Position numbers and translations under genes: made by a program
Notes under the pieces: model-generated
Told to the model about the DNA's origin: nothing
Seen by the model: only the letters and a program-made list of their open reading frames with translations
Databases searched by the model: none
In this document: positions 53,360 through 61,848 of the stretch, piece after piece
Position numbering within the stretch: position 1 is the first letter of the stretch
How the letters are laid out: every line of letters begins with the position of its first letter
Source of the DNA: Bullifex porci
GTDB taxonomy: Bacteria > Spirochaetota > Spirochaetia > Sphaerochaetales > Sphaerochaetaceae
Direction: 5' to 3'
Length of the DNA stretch: 64,000 nucleotides
NCBI RefSeq assembly: GCF_009695635.1
Contig: NZ_VUNN01000013.1
Location: 1-64,000, forward strand

Positions 53360-53917
53360 TTAATCAAGATGATTTTTTAAGTATTTATCTGCTTTTAGAA
53401 TTGCAAGCTGTGTCTTAGCATCTGCTATCTCACCAGCCATTACCATATCAACAAGCTTATCAAGCTTAATTAACTCAACATTAATAAACTCATCGTCATC
53501 TAAATCCTGCTCGCCCTTTTGTAAATCCTTAGCAATATATATTTTAATTGCTTCATCACTATAAGCAGGAGTTGGATATAAAAAGCCTAAATCGATCCAC
53601 TTTTCAGCGCTGTATCCAGTTTCCTCTCTTAGCTCTCTTTTAGCAGCCTCTAGCTTATCTTCAGACTTTGAATCGAGCTTACCGGCAGGTATCTCCCACA
53701 AAATCTCATCAACTGGGTATCTATATTGACGCTCCATAATGACAGAGCCATCTGCTGTAATAGGAACTACACAAACAGCACCAACGTGTCTAATTAAATC
53801 ACGACCAGTAATATGATCATTTGGAAGCTTTACTGTGTCATGAAATACGTGAAGAAGCTTTCCTGAGAAAACCTCACTACCATCTATTTTTATTTCTCTA
53901 AGATTATTATCGTTCAT
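53360..53917 (-). CDS. Nudix hydrolase, ADP-ribose pyrophosphatase type
   Basis: 185 residues. The Nudix box G-x5-E-x7-REUxEExGU is read in AGKLDSKSEDKLEAAKRELREETGY, with the catalytic REEXG in LREETGY. The upstream PITADGSVIMERQYRYPVDEILWEIPAG is the ADP-ribose pyrophosphatase signature. It clears ADP-ribose and related sugar nucleotides. TTGCAT and TATATT, spaced 17 nt, end 8 nt before the ATG, so it is likely leaderless. Confidence 0.9.
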   Translation of the reverse strand: MNDNNLREIKIDGSEVFSGKLLHVFHDTVKLPNDHITGRDLIRHVGAVCVVPITADGSVIMERQYRYPVDEILWEIPAGKLDSKSEDKLEAAKRELREETGYSAEKWIDLGFLYPTPAYSDEAIKIYIAKDLQKGEQDLDDDEFINVELIKLDKLVDMVMAGEIADAKTQLAILKADKYLKNHLD

Positions 53918-53924
53918 ACTCGTT

Positions 53925-53962
53925 AAATATAAAACAAGGGAAAAGCCAATGCAATTCCCTTG
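53925..53962 (-). terminator. Terminator of serA-serC-lrp operon, overlapping the Nudix promoter
   Basis: On the minus strand CAAGGGAA, a 12-nt loop and TTCCCTTG (8 bp), then TTTTATATTT. The loop also contains the Nudix -35 (TTGCAT, 53949-53954) and the T-rich run contains its -10 (53926-53931), so terminator and next promoter share bases. Confidence 0.75.
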
Positions 53963-53969
53963 CTATCCT

Positions 53970-54425
53970 TTATAATAAATAAGGTACAACTAAATTGTGT
54001 GATTGATATACGATAAAGGTTTCTACCTCCGTTATATCCTTTACCTTGTTAAGCTCATTTTTAAAGAACTCAAGTAAGGATAAGCCCTCTGTATCGCATA
54101 ATTCAATTTGTAAGATAAGATCATATCGACCAGTCACAACAGCACAGCTTATAACACCATTTAATCGTGTTAACTCCTTTGCCTTTGTCTCTAAATCAAG
54201 TGTTTTGACTTTGATACCCATCATAGCAACTTGGAAGGATGGAATATACTCTGGATTAACTAGCCCAGTAATTTGAAGAACTCCATCCTCTATCATCTTA
54301 TTAACACGAGTTCTAACTGTATTCTCTGTAATTCCTAGCTCATCAGCGATGGCAGAATAAGCCTTTCTGCCATCCTTTAAGCTTCTTATGATAATCTTAT
54401 TGGTCTCATCTATTTTTTTAATCAT
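53970..54425 (-). CDS. Lrp/AsnC-family transcriptional regulator
   Basis: 151 residues. N-terminal helix-turn-helix (IIRSLKDGRKAYSAIADELGITENTVRTRVNKM, about 12-44) and the C-terminal RAM/ACT-like effector domain (CAVVTGRYDLILQIE). It is the last gene of the serine operon and overlaps serC by 4 nt, so it probably senses an amino acid and may control serA-serC. It could also respond to leucine or another amino acid; the ligand is not evident. Confidence 0.92.
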   Translation of the reverse strand: MIKKIDETNKIIIRSLKDGRKAYSAIADELGITENTVRTRVNKMIEDGVLQITGLVNPEYIPSFQVAMMGIKVKTLDLETKAKELTRLNGVISCAVVTGRYDLILQIELCDTEGLSLLEFFKNELNKVKDITEVETFIVYQSHNLVVPYLL

Positions 54426-55501
54426 CCGTTCTTTCTCTCAAATTCTTTCATGAAATCTTTAAGAGCAACAACATCTTCATATGGGAGTGCATTGTAAAGA
54501 GAAGCTCTTAAACCGCCAACAGATCTGTGACCCTTAAGGCCTAACATACCCTCAGCACTAGCTTCCTTCACAAACTTAGCCTCAAGCTCCTCTGAAGGTA
54601 GACGGAAAACGATATTCATTCTAGAGCGATAGCGCTTATCAACAGGGCTTCTCCAGAAATCAGAGGAATCGATAACACTGTAGATTAAACCACTCTTAAG
54701 GTCAGCATTCTTATCCATGCCTTCAACTCCACCATTTCTCTTAATCCATTCAAGAACAAGCTTTACACCCCAAATTGAGAATACAGGAGGAGTATTGTAA
54801 AGACCCTTTTCTTTAGCATGAAGTGCATAATCCATATAAGCTGTAAGGTTAGGATTTCTTCTTTCAAGCATATCCTTTCTCATGATAATAAATGTAGCAC
54901 CAGCTGGTCCAAGGTTCTTCTGAACACCACCGTAGATCATACCAAACTTCTTAACATCTACTGGGCGAGAGAGAATATCTGAGGACATATCTGCAATTAG
55001 AGGAACATCTCCTGTATCTGGGAAGTCCTTCCACTCGATACCTCCAATAGTCTCATTTGCACAAAGATATAGATAAGCTGAGTTATCACTTGGCTTAACA
55101 CTCTTTGGGTCTGGAAGTGTTGTGTAGTTTTCAGCCTTATTATCAAAGAAAACATTTACATCTCCAAGCTTCTGAGCATCGCTACAAGCCTTATTTGACC
55201 AAGTACCTGTCTTAGCATAATCAGCAACCTTTCCCTTAACAAGGAAGTTAGTAGGAATCATTGTGAATTGTAGTGTTGCACCACCACCAAGGAAGTAAAC
55301 ATCATAATCCTCAGGGATATTTAAGAGCTCTCTAAAGGTAGAAAGACATGAATCATACATCTCTTCAAACATTCCACCTCTGTGGCTAGCTTCGATGATA
55401 GAAAGACCATTACCTTCATAATCAACGATGTTATCTCTCATCTCTTCAAGTACTTCAATAGGGAGTACAGATGGGCCTGCAAAATAATTCTTCTTTCTCA
55501 T
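54422..55501 (-). CDS. serC: Phosphoserine aminotransferase
   Basis: 359 residues. It converts 3-phosphohydroxypyruvate to phosphoserine. Family features are NYFAGPSVLPIEVLEEM at the start, IEASHRGGMFEEMY, GGGATLQFTMIPTN, YAKTGTWSNKA, DMSSDILSRPVDVKKFGMIYGGVQKNLGPAG (PLP lysine in QKNLGP) and GHRSVGGLRASLYNA. It overlaps serA by a few bases (ATGA junction) and lrp by 4 nt. Confidence 0.96.
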   Translation of the reverse strand: MRKKNYFAGPSVLPIEVLEEMRDNIVDYEGNGLSIIEASHRGGMFEEMYDSCLSTFRELLNIPEDYDVYFLGGGATLQFTMIPTNFLVKGKVADYAKTGTWSNKACSDAQKLGDVNVFFDNKAENYTTLPDPKSVKPSDNSAYLYLCANETIGGIEWKDFPDTGDVPLIADMSSDILSRPVDVKKFGMIYGGVQKNLGPAGATFIIMRKDMLERRNPNLTAYMDYALHAKEKGLYNTPPVFSIWGVKLVLEWIKRNGGVEGMDKNADLKSGLIYSVIDSSDFWRSPVDKRYRSRMNIVFRLPSEELEAKFVKEASAEGMLGLKGHRSVGGLRASLYNALPYEDVVALKDFMKEFERKNG

Positions 55502-56388
55502 CAGATCTTACCTTCCTTTAATAGTTTTTCAATTGTATCATAAACTTCCTGACCAATTCTCAAGAGGTTTTCATTACTATTTGCTCCAACATGTGGGCTA
55601 AATGTTACATTTTCACAGCTAAATAGAGGATTTTCAGCTACACATGGTGGCTCAGATGAATATACATCTGTACAGAACCATGAGAGTCTTCCATCCTTTA
55701 AAGCAGCTGCAACAGCAGCTTCATCAACACACTTTCCTCTACCAGTATTAATAATTACAGGCTTCTTCTCCATCTTGTTGATAAGCTCTTCATTTACCAT
55801 CTTATCTGTCTCTGGAGTATATGGTAGGTGCATTGAGATATAATCAGCATCCTTAACAGCCTCTTCAGGAGTTGCTTTAAGAACTGCAAGGTCACTCTCT
55901 GTTACATACTTATCATATGCTTGAACCTTCATGCCAAATGCATTAGCTAATGTAGCAACACGCTTTGCAATATTACCAAGACCAAGAAGTGCAAGAGTCT
56001 TTCCACCGAGCTCACTTCTCTTTGTCTTCTTTGCCCATTCACCAGATTTCATAGTTCTATCGTAGAAGCAAACCTTACTAGCTGTTGAGAGCATTAAAGC
56101 AAATGCCATTTCTGCAACTGCTGGAGCTGAAGACTTTGGAGTATTGGTTGCAATAATTCCCTTCTCCTTAGCATATGGTAAATCGATATTATCCATTCCA
56201 ACGCCACCACGAATAATCAACTTACAATTTTTAGCACTATCGATATATTCCTTAGTAGCCTTAGTCTTACTTCTAATTAGAACAACATCTGCCTCAGGAA
56301 GACGTGAAATATCATCTGTAACTTCACCAAAAACAGCGAGCTTTCCAGGTAAGCTCTTATCAAAAGCATCTGCAATGAGTATTAGCAT
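55501..56388 (-). CDS. serA: D-3-phosphoglycerate dehydrogenase, short form
   Basis: 295 residues, much shorter than the usual 400-530 because the C-terminal ACT and intervening domains are absent. The NAD loop GLGNIAKRVA, the catalytic Arg and Glu region INTGRGKCVDEAAV and catalytic His in FSPHVGANSNENLL are present. The step is 3-phosphoglycerate to 3-phosphohydroxypyruvate, supported by adjacency to serC. Without an ACT domain it should not be serine-inhibited, so control may fall to the adjacent Lrp. AGGAG precedes the ATG. Confidence 0.92.
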   Translation of the reverse strand: MLILIADAFDKSLPGKLAVFGEVTDDISRLPEADVVLIRSKTKATKEYIDSAKNCKLIIRGGVGMDNIDLPYAKEKGIIATNTPKSSAPAVAEMAFALMLSTASKVCFYDRTMKSGEWAKKTKRSELGGKTLALLGLGNIAKRVATLANAFGMKVQAYDKYVTESDLAVLKATPEEAVKDADYISMHLPYTPETDKMVNEELINKMEKKPVIINTGRGKCVDEAAVAAALKDGRLSWFCTDVYSSEPPCVAENPLFSCENVTFSPHVGANSNENLLRIGQEVYDTIEKLLKEGKI

Positions 56389-56417
56389 AGAAACTCCTTT
56401 TTACTTTTTGTTAAGCT

Positions 56418-56502
56418 TAGTATGGAGGTAATTTATGTATTTGTCAATTTTTTTTAAATAAAATTATGTAAACTTAAATAAACAATATTAAAATAATGTC
56501 AA
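56418..56502 (-). promoter_or_regulatory. Two candidate serA promoters
   Basis: On the minus strand two TTGACA hexamers lie at 56442-56447 (with CATACT or ATACTA 17-18 nt on) and 56497-56502 (with TATTTA 16 nt on). The gap 56389-56568 is otherwise gene-free. Confidence 0.5.
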
Positions 56503-56568
56503 ATAGAACTAAAAAGCTTAAAGTTGAAATAACTTTATCACTCTTTTTTTTCTTGAGCAAGAACGCAT

Positions 56569-56597
56569 TAAAAAAAGCACCTCAAAAATGAGATGCT
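56569..56597 (-). terminator. Terminator of recJ
   Basis: On the minus strand AGCATCTCA, a 4-nt loop and TGAGGTGCT (9 bp with one G-T pair), then a run of seven T. Confidence 0.9.
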
Positions 56598-56603
56598 CTT
56601 TGC

Positions 56604-58739
56604 TTATTCTTCCTTTTCTAAAGATACTACCGTTAATTGGAGATTTGAGGCTCCTCTATAGTAGTTTCTACCTAAGCGGAATATCATTTTTACTTTATCA
56701 CCAATATCGAAGTTCTTCTTAAAGGCGTCCTTACTATTCCAAAATAAGCATGGCCATAGAGAGTCTCCATATTTAATAGTAAGCTTTAAGTTTCCCTTAT
56801 CCTTATTCTCTCCAAGACAGATACAATCCTTAATCTCTGCATGCTCAATCATAAAGTTTAGAGGAAGATTCTGCTCCCCATATGGCTCAAATAGCTCAAC
56901 AATTTTTATTAATGAGGAGTTCATATATTGCTGAGGAATTAAAGCATCGACAGTTAAAACCTCTTCCTCATCACTCTCATCGAGCTTTAGAACCTCCTCC
57001 TCTAAAAAGGCTTTAAACTCATCAAATCTATTTGAATCTAGAGAAAAACCACCAGCTGCCTTATGACCTCCAAAATCATTTACTATATTCTCAAAGAGTG
57101 AAAGGAAGGTTCTACAGTTAAAGGAGCCTCTACTTCTCATAGAGCCACTTAGCCTTCCCTCCTCTGCCTCTGCTATTATCATAACAGCAGGAACTTGAGG
57201 ATAATCACGAAGCACCTTAGAAGCAATATTTCCAGTCAAGCCTCTCGAAATAGAAGGATCCATAACCATAATAAACTTAGAGCCAAAGGCTTCTAAGCTC
57301 TCTTGAGCCTTTAATTTAACTGCCTCATAGGACTCCTCTCCAAGCTTTTGTCTCTCCTTATTTAAAGCAATTAATTTCTTTGTAAGCTCACTACAAAGTC
57401 CAATGTCATTACTTAAAAGTAAATCAACTGCAATACGAGGGCAGCCTAGACGTCCAGAGGAATTAATTACAGGTGTCACATACCACCCTATCTCTGTAGT
57501 TGTAATAGGACGGCCCAAAAGATTTTGAGCAGATAATAGCTGCACAATCGATTCTCTTGGCTTTTGGTTAATTCTTTTTAGACCAGACTTTACAATAATT
57601 CTATTTTCATCCTTAAGAGGCATTAAATCAGCAATAGTACCTAAAGCAACAATATCTAATATACTTTCATACTCACTGCTTAAAAGTGGCTCCTGGTAGT
57701 AGCAGCTACTTTGAAAGAGGCTAATTAACGTCTCAAGCTCCTCATGCCCATCGCAATACATTACAGCTCTACTTTGCTTTGATAAATCAAATAGACTCTT
57801 ATTGCAAACAGCAGGGATTACCCTTTCAAGGTCACTTCGAATATCATAAAGCATAATATCTAAACTATTTCCAAATGCCTGTCTGAGGGCTCTAAGCTCT
57901 ATATCCTTATCGAGAACTAAAATTGGGATTTGTCTTGATAAAAATGAAACTACCCTACTATGCTCAAGGTCCATAACACCATTTGGGACCTCCTCAATAA
58001 CACGACCTGTTTCAACTAAATTATCAAGCTGGACAGCTTCAATTATAGTAGTTGTATTTTCACCAGGTCCCGGAAGTGCATGTAAAAGGATAACAGAGGA
58101 CTCATAAAATTTTGTCTTAGAAAATCTTAAGGCCCAAATAAGCTTAACAGCAACACCACATCCAGCAAGGTGCTCAAATGGGTATTTGGTAGTAGGAATC
58201 TTAGGATCGATAACAGCAACTGCATTTGGAAGCTCGTCACCAGAGATATGGTGGTCAGTTACGATAGTATCTATTCCAAGGTTAGCTAGCTCATCAATTT
58301 CAGATATACAGGAAATACCGCAATCAACTGTGATAACAAGGGTTGCCCCTTCATCACTAATCCTTTTAACAGCATCCTTTGTAAGACCATAAGGGTCATC
58401 ACCCTCAGGAAGCATATAAAAGACATCAGCACCCAGCCTCTGTAACTCCTGAACAATAATAGTTGTTGCAGTTATTCCATCTGCGTCTCTATCGCCAAAG
58501 ACACAAATTCTTTCATGCTCCTCAATAGCTTCATTAATTCTATTTACAGCACTATCCATATCCTCAAAAAGAAATGGAGAGTGAAGATAGTTGATACTAC
58601 TCTCAAGGTAATATCTAATGTCCTTTCTATCTGTAATACCTCTTCTCGATAATATTGTTGCAGACAAAAGGTCACATTTGTACTTCTCGACAAGACGGCG
58701 TGGAACCTCTGGCGAGACTCTTTTTAAAATATATTCCAT
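56604..58739 (-). CDS. recJ: Single-stranded-DNA-specific exonuclease RecJ
   Basis: 711 residues. It degrades single-stranded DNA 5' to 3' in recombination and repair. Motifs are CVFGDRDADGITAT (phosphoesterase motif I), TVDCGIS, VTDHHISGD (DHH), and the DHHA1 part with GGHKAAGGFSL. An OB-like C-terminal region follows. The protein is longer than the typical 560-600, mainly through an insert around residues 210-330 of unknown role. It starts 3 nt after recO, in one repair operon. Confidence 0.93.
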   Translation of the reverse strand: MEYILKRVSPEVPRRLVEKYKCDLLSATILSRRGITDRKDIRYYLESSINYLHSPFLFEDMDSAVNRINEAIEEHERICVFGDRDADGITATTIIVQELQRLGADVFYMLPEGDDPYGLTKDAVKRISDEGATLVITVDCGISCISEIDELANLGIDTIVTDHHISGDELPNAVAVIDPKIPTTKYPFEHLAGCGVAVKLIWALRFSKTKFYESSVILLHALPGPGENTTTIIEAVQLDNLVETGRVIEEVPNGVMDLEHSRVVSFLSRQIPILVLDKDIELRALRQAFGNSLDIMLYDIRSDLERVIPAVCNKSLFDLSKQSRAVMYCDGHEELETLISLFQSSCYYQEPLLSSEYESILDIVALGTIADLMPLKDENRIIVKSGLKRINQKPRESIVQLLSAQNLLGRPITTTEIGWYVTPVINSSGRLGCPRIAVDLLLSNDIGLCSELTKKLIALNKERQKLGEESYEAVKLKAQESLEAFGSKFIMVMDPSISRGLTGNIASKVLRDYPQVPAVMIIAEAEEGRLSGSMRSRGSFNCRTFLSLFENIVNDFGGHKAAGGFSLDSNRFDEFKAFLEEEVLKLDESDEEEVLTVDALIPQQYMNSSLIKIVELFEPYGEQNLPLNFMIEHAEIKDCICLGENKDKGNLKLTIKYGDSLWPCLFWNSKDAFKKNFDIGDKVKMIFRLGRNYYRGASNLQLTVVSLEKEE

Positions 58740-58742
58740 AGA

Positions 58743-59498
58743 CTAATTCCCAAAATTAAAGGTTGCATCTATTAAGCCGCTCTTCATGACTTTAAGCTCT
58801 ACGCCTAAAGAAAGACCAATATATCGCAGCATATATCTCATAATTCTAGATGCTTGCATAGGACTAATAACAAACTCAAGAGCCTTAGAAAGAGGAGCAT
58901 TTGCTGAATCTCTAATATACGCTCTTGCATTTTTAGGAAGTATTAATCCACTATATATATTATCACAATTGCTACAACATGGAACAGAAAAAGAAGAATT
59001 ATATCCAAGAGTCTCCTCTCTATCATAGGCTCTACCACATACAGGACAGTAGATAAAATCGGGAAGAAGACCAGATAGCTTCATATATCTAATCATAAAT
59101 TGAGTAGCAATTGTAACATAGTTTTCATCATCTAATTCATCTAAGCATGATGTAAATAATTCATATAAGGGTAAAAAGGTTTCTCCCTTATAGAGCATTA
59201 CAAGCTCACTCATTAACGATGAAGTAAAAATAGCGCCAAGAGATGAGGATGCCTGCTCATGAATAGAAATAACCTCTAAATCAACTAATGATCTTACAGC
59301 TCTTTCCTTATTATGGTACACACTAAAAACAGCCTCAGTATATAGAGAGGCTTTAACACATTTTTTTGATTTCTGCGCACCATATACCGTCAAATTATAA
59401 ACTCCAATATCAGGAGATAATAATGTCAAAAGTCTATCATTTTCTTTTATTCTTGTAGTTTTGACGACGACGGAAAGTAATTTCTCATTTCTATCCAC
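58743..59498 (-). CDS. recO: DNA repair protein RecO
   Basis: 251 residues from a GTG at 59498, which matches the family start; a TTG at 59534 would add 12 residues. The N-terminal OB fold (KLLSVVVKTTRIKENDRLLTLLSPD) and a four-cysteine zinc module (CPVCGRAYDRE with PCCSNC) are clear. RecO loads RecA onto SSB-coated DNA with RecR. It shares its upstream region with the divergent DUF4105 gene, and is followed by recJ. Confidence 0.9.
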   Translation of the reverse strand: MDRNEKLLSVVVKTTRIKENDRLLTLLSPDIGVYNLTVYGAQKSKKCVKASLYTEAVFSVYHNKERAVRSLVDLEVISIHEQASSSLGAIFTSSLMSELVMLYKGETFLPLYELFTSCLDELDDENYVTIATQFMIRYMKLSGLLPDFIYCPVCGRAYDREETLGYNSSFSVPCCSNCDNIYSGLILPKNARAYIRDSANAPLSKALEFVISPMQASRIMRYMLRYIGLSLGVELKVMKSGLIDATFNFGN

Positions 59499-59547
59499 AA
59501 GACAAAAAATAAAACCTCTTATGGTTAGTGTCAACCTTCATTTGGTA

Positions 59548-59556
59548 TGCTATATT
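59548..59556 (+). promoter_or_regulatory. Extended -10 of the DUF4105 gene, leaderless type
   Basis: TGC then TATATT (59551-59556), 6 nt before the ATG at 59563. A weak GTGTCA lies 17 nt upstream. Confidence 0.45.
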
Positions 59557-59562
59557 ATTGCT

Positions 59563-60804
59563 ATGTCCAAAAAAATATTTCTATTAGCAACTCTATTATT
59601 AGCTATGCTAAACATCGGTGCAGTCTCTATAACTGGCACAAGACTTGAGAACACATTTGAAAGCGAAAAGAACCTTGCCCTCTTCGATTACACTAAAAGC
59701 GAAAGCTCAGAGGAGGATTTTCTAGATAGCACACACTTTTACCTACAAACAATGGCAGCTGGAAAGGAAATATATACTTGGTTTGGACATTCTGGCTTAG
59801 TAGTTGTTAATGAGAAATATGGCTTCGAGCGTTGCTATGATTGGGGAGTCTTTGCATTTTCACCAACCTTCTACTTTGATTTTATATTTGGACGCCTATA
59901 TTACAGCTTAATGGTAACTAATCCTAAGTACTCTATAGTCCAAGCTGAAGTGGAAAATAGAGAGCTAATTAGAAGAGAATTAGATATTCCAAGGGAAGCT
60001 AAAAGAGGTATTATCGATTTCTTAAACTACAATTCATTAGATGAAAATACTACATATCTCTACCACCATTATTTAGATAACTGCGCAACAAGAATCAGAG
60101 ACATATATAATGCTTCTACAAATGGTGAATTTAAAGCTTGGGCTCAAAGCATTGAAACAAATAAAAGCTATCGTGATTACACAACAAGCTTAATGGGTAG
60201 ATCATTTATAGTTAATTGGACGTTAAACTTCCTGCAAGGACCTTCTATAGATAAAAAATTAAATTTGTGGGAGGCATGCTTCCTTCCATATGTATTAGAT
60301 CAAGCTATAGAAGAGTATACAGGAGAGGAAAAAATAGTAATTAATGCAGGAAAAGAAAATACATTCTCAGATAATAATCCAGTTTTAGAAGCTACAACGG
60401 TTGCATTAATAATTTTTGTACTATTAGTTTGGTCTTACAGTAAAAATAGAAGACTATGGGCATTTATTATATCAATATTATTACTTTTCTTTACAATTCT
60501 TTCCTGTGTCCTAATCTTTATGATGTGCTTCTCAAATCACGATGTTACATACTTTAATGAAAATATTATCTATGTAAACCCACTACTATTTTTGGCATTA
60601 TTTTCATCACTTAGAGCTTTATTTTCTAGAAAAAAAAGAGAAGCAACAATGTGCCTCTCTGTTATGAAAATATCATTTGTATTGACACTCATATTAATAA
60701 TTCTCAAGGGCTTATTCATGGGTGTCTTCATTCAAGATAATTTTGCACAAATCTGCTTTATGCTAATTATCTATTTCAGTGCCTTTACTTTGAAACGACC
60801 TTAG
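59563..60804 (+). CDS. DUF4105 / Lnb N-terminal periplasmic-domain membrane protein
   Basis: 413 residues from the ATG at 59563, where a signal peptide begins (MSKKIFLLATLLLAMLNIGA). A longer in-frame start at 59461 would run into recO. The DUF4105/Lnb domain is recognised by YTWFGHSGLVVVNE (catalytic-type H), CYDWGVFAF, FGRLYYSLMV and YHHYLDNCATRIRD (conserved Cys near 180). The C-terminal third contains about four membrane helices. It may be a cysteine-type hydrolase of the periplasm. The last 20 nt overlap the carbamate kinase gene. Confidence 0.82.
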   Translation: MSKKIFLLATLLLAMLNIGAVSITGTRLENTFESEKNLALFDYTKSESSEEDFLDSTHFYLQTMAAGKEIYTWFGHSGLVVVNEKYGFERCYDWGVFAFSPTFYFDFIFGRLYYSLMVTNPKYSIVQAEVENRELIRRELDIPREAKRGIIDFLNYNSLDENTTYLYHHYLDNCATRIRDIYNASTNGEFKAWAQSIETNKSYRDYTTSLMGRSFIVNWTLNFLQGPSIDKKLNLWEACFLPYVLDQAIEEYTGEEKIVINAGKENTFSDNNPVLEATTVALIIFVLLVWSYSKNRRLWAFIISILLLFFTILSCVLIFMMCFSNHDVTYFNENIIYVNPLLFLALFSSLRALFSRKKREATMCLSVMKISFVLTLILIILKGLFMGVFIQDNFAQICFMLIIYFSAFTLKRP

Positions 60805-61738
60805 TACCAGAGCCATGATAAAGAGCATCATAAAGATGTGCTGGATCTGTAATTAAGCCTGTATTACCAGTTGTTGATACAAAGTCCTTAATTGCTTGGA
60901 TCTTTGGAAGCATTGAGCCTGGTGCGAAGTGTCCTTCAGCGATGTATTTATCACAATCAGCAACTGTAATCTCACTTAATTCCATTTGATTAGGTTTTCC
61001 ATAGTTTAAGCAAACCTTCTCAACAGCTGTTGAGATAACAAATAAATCAGCATTGAGGTCCTTTGCAAGGATAGCAGCTGCTAAATCCTTATCAATAACA
61101 GCCTCCTTACCCTGAAGTGCACCATCAGAATCTCTAACAACAGGAATACCACCGCCACCTGCAGCAATTACAATAATATTATTATCAAGTAGGGTTCTAA
61201 TTGTTTCGAGCTCTACAATTCTCTTTGGCTTTGGAGATGCAACTACTCTTCTATAGCCTCTTCCTGCATCCTCCATAATTGCCCAGCCATCATTTTCTTT
61301 ATGGCTCAAAGCTTCCTCCTGAGTCATAAAGGAGCCAATAGGCTTTGTTGGATTTTCAAAGGATTTATCCTTTGGATCAACCTCAACCTGGGTAACTACT
61401 GTTACAACATTTTCCTTAAGGCCTAAAGCAGCAAATTCATTGTCTAGAGCTCTTTGTAACTGGTAGCCAATTGCTCCCTGAGTATCTGCAACACAGCTAT
61501 CAAGTGGAACTGTATGTAAGATTTTTCTTGCATATTCAGCTCTAAGTAAAATATATCCAACCTGAGGGCCATTACCATGAGCAATTACAACTCTATGTCC
61601 CTCTTTTACTAATCTTGCTATATGATGAGCAGTTTTTGCAGCTGCTTCATATTGAGCAGATACAGTAACGTGTTTACTATCCTCAATTAAGGAGTTTCCT
61701 CCAATAGCGATAACGATTAATTTTGAATCCATATTCAC
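60785..61738 (-). CDS. arcC: Carbamate kinase
   Basis: 317 residues, the standard length. It makes ATP from carbamoyl phosphate in arginine or purine catabolism. Signatures are VIAIGGNSLI, AHGNGPQVGYILLR, VVTQVEVDPKDKSF, KPIGSFM, GRGYRRVVASPKPKRIVE, AAGGGGIPVV and DKDLAAAILA. No arginine deiminase or ornithine transcarbamylase is nearby, so the carbamoyl phosphate source lies elsewhere. GAGG precedes the ATG. Confidence 0.96.
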   Translation of the reverse strand: MNMDSKLIVIAIGGNSLIEDSKHVTVSAQYEAAAKTAHHIARLVKEGHRVVIAHGNGPQVGYILLRAEYARKILHTVPLDSCVADTQGAIGYQLQRALDNEFAALGLKENVVTVVTQVEVDPKDKSFENPTKPIGSFMTQEEALSHKENDGWAIMEDAGRGYRRVVASPKPKRIVELETIRTLLDNNIIVIAAGGGGIPVVRDSDGALQGKEAVIDKDLAAAILAKDLNADLFVISTAVEKVCLNYGKPNQMELSEITVADCDKYIAEGHFAPGSMLPKIQAIKDFVSTTGNTGLITDPAHLYDALYHGSGTKVVSK

Positions 61739-61750
61739 CTCACACCTACT

Positions 61751-61778
61751 ATCATATCACTATTGCAACAAAATGCAA
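61751..61778 (-). promoter_or_regulatory. Promoter of arcC
   Basis: On the minus strand TTGCAT (61773-61778), 16 nt, then TATGAT (61751-61756). The region also carries a direct repeat of TGCAACA. A promoter for divergent lon was not identified. Confidence 0.5.
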
Positions 61779-61848
61779 CAATTATTTCTTGTATATCACA
61801 TCTAGTCTAAAACCATATATTCCTATATCTTTGAGAGCAGAGGAAATT

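Noticed and set aside
56496-56591. 31-codon frame, basic peptide, upstream of recJ terminator
   Set aside because: No ribosome site, and it runs through the recJ terminator hairpin; likely chance in A/T-rich DNA.
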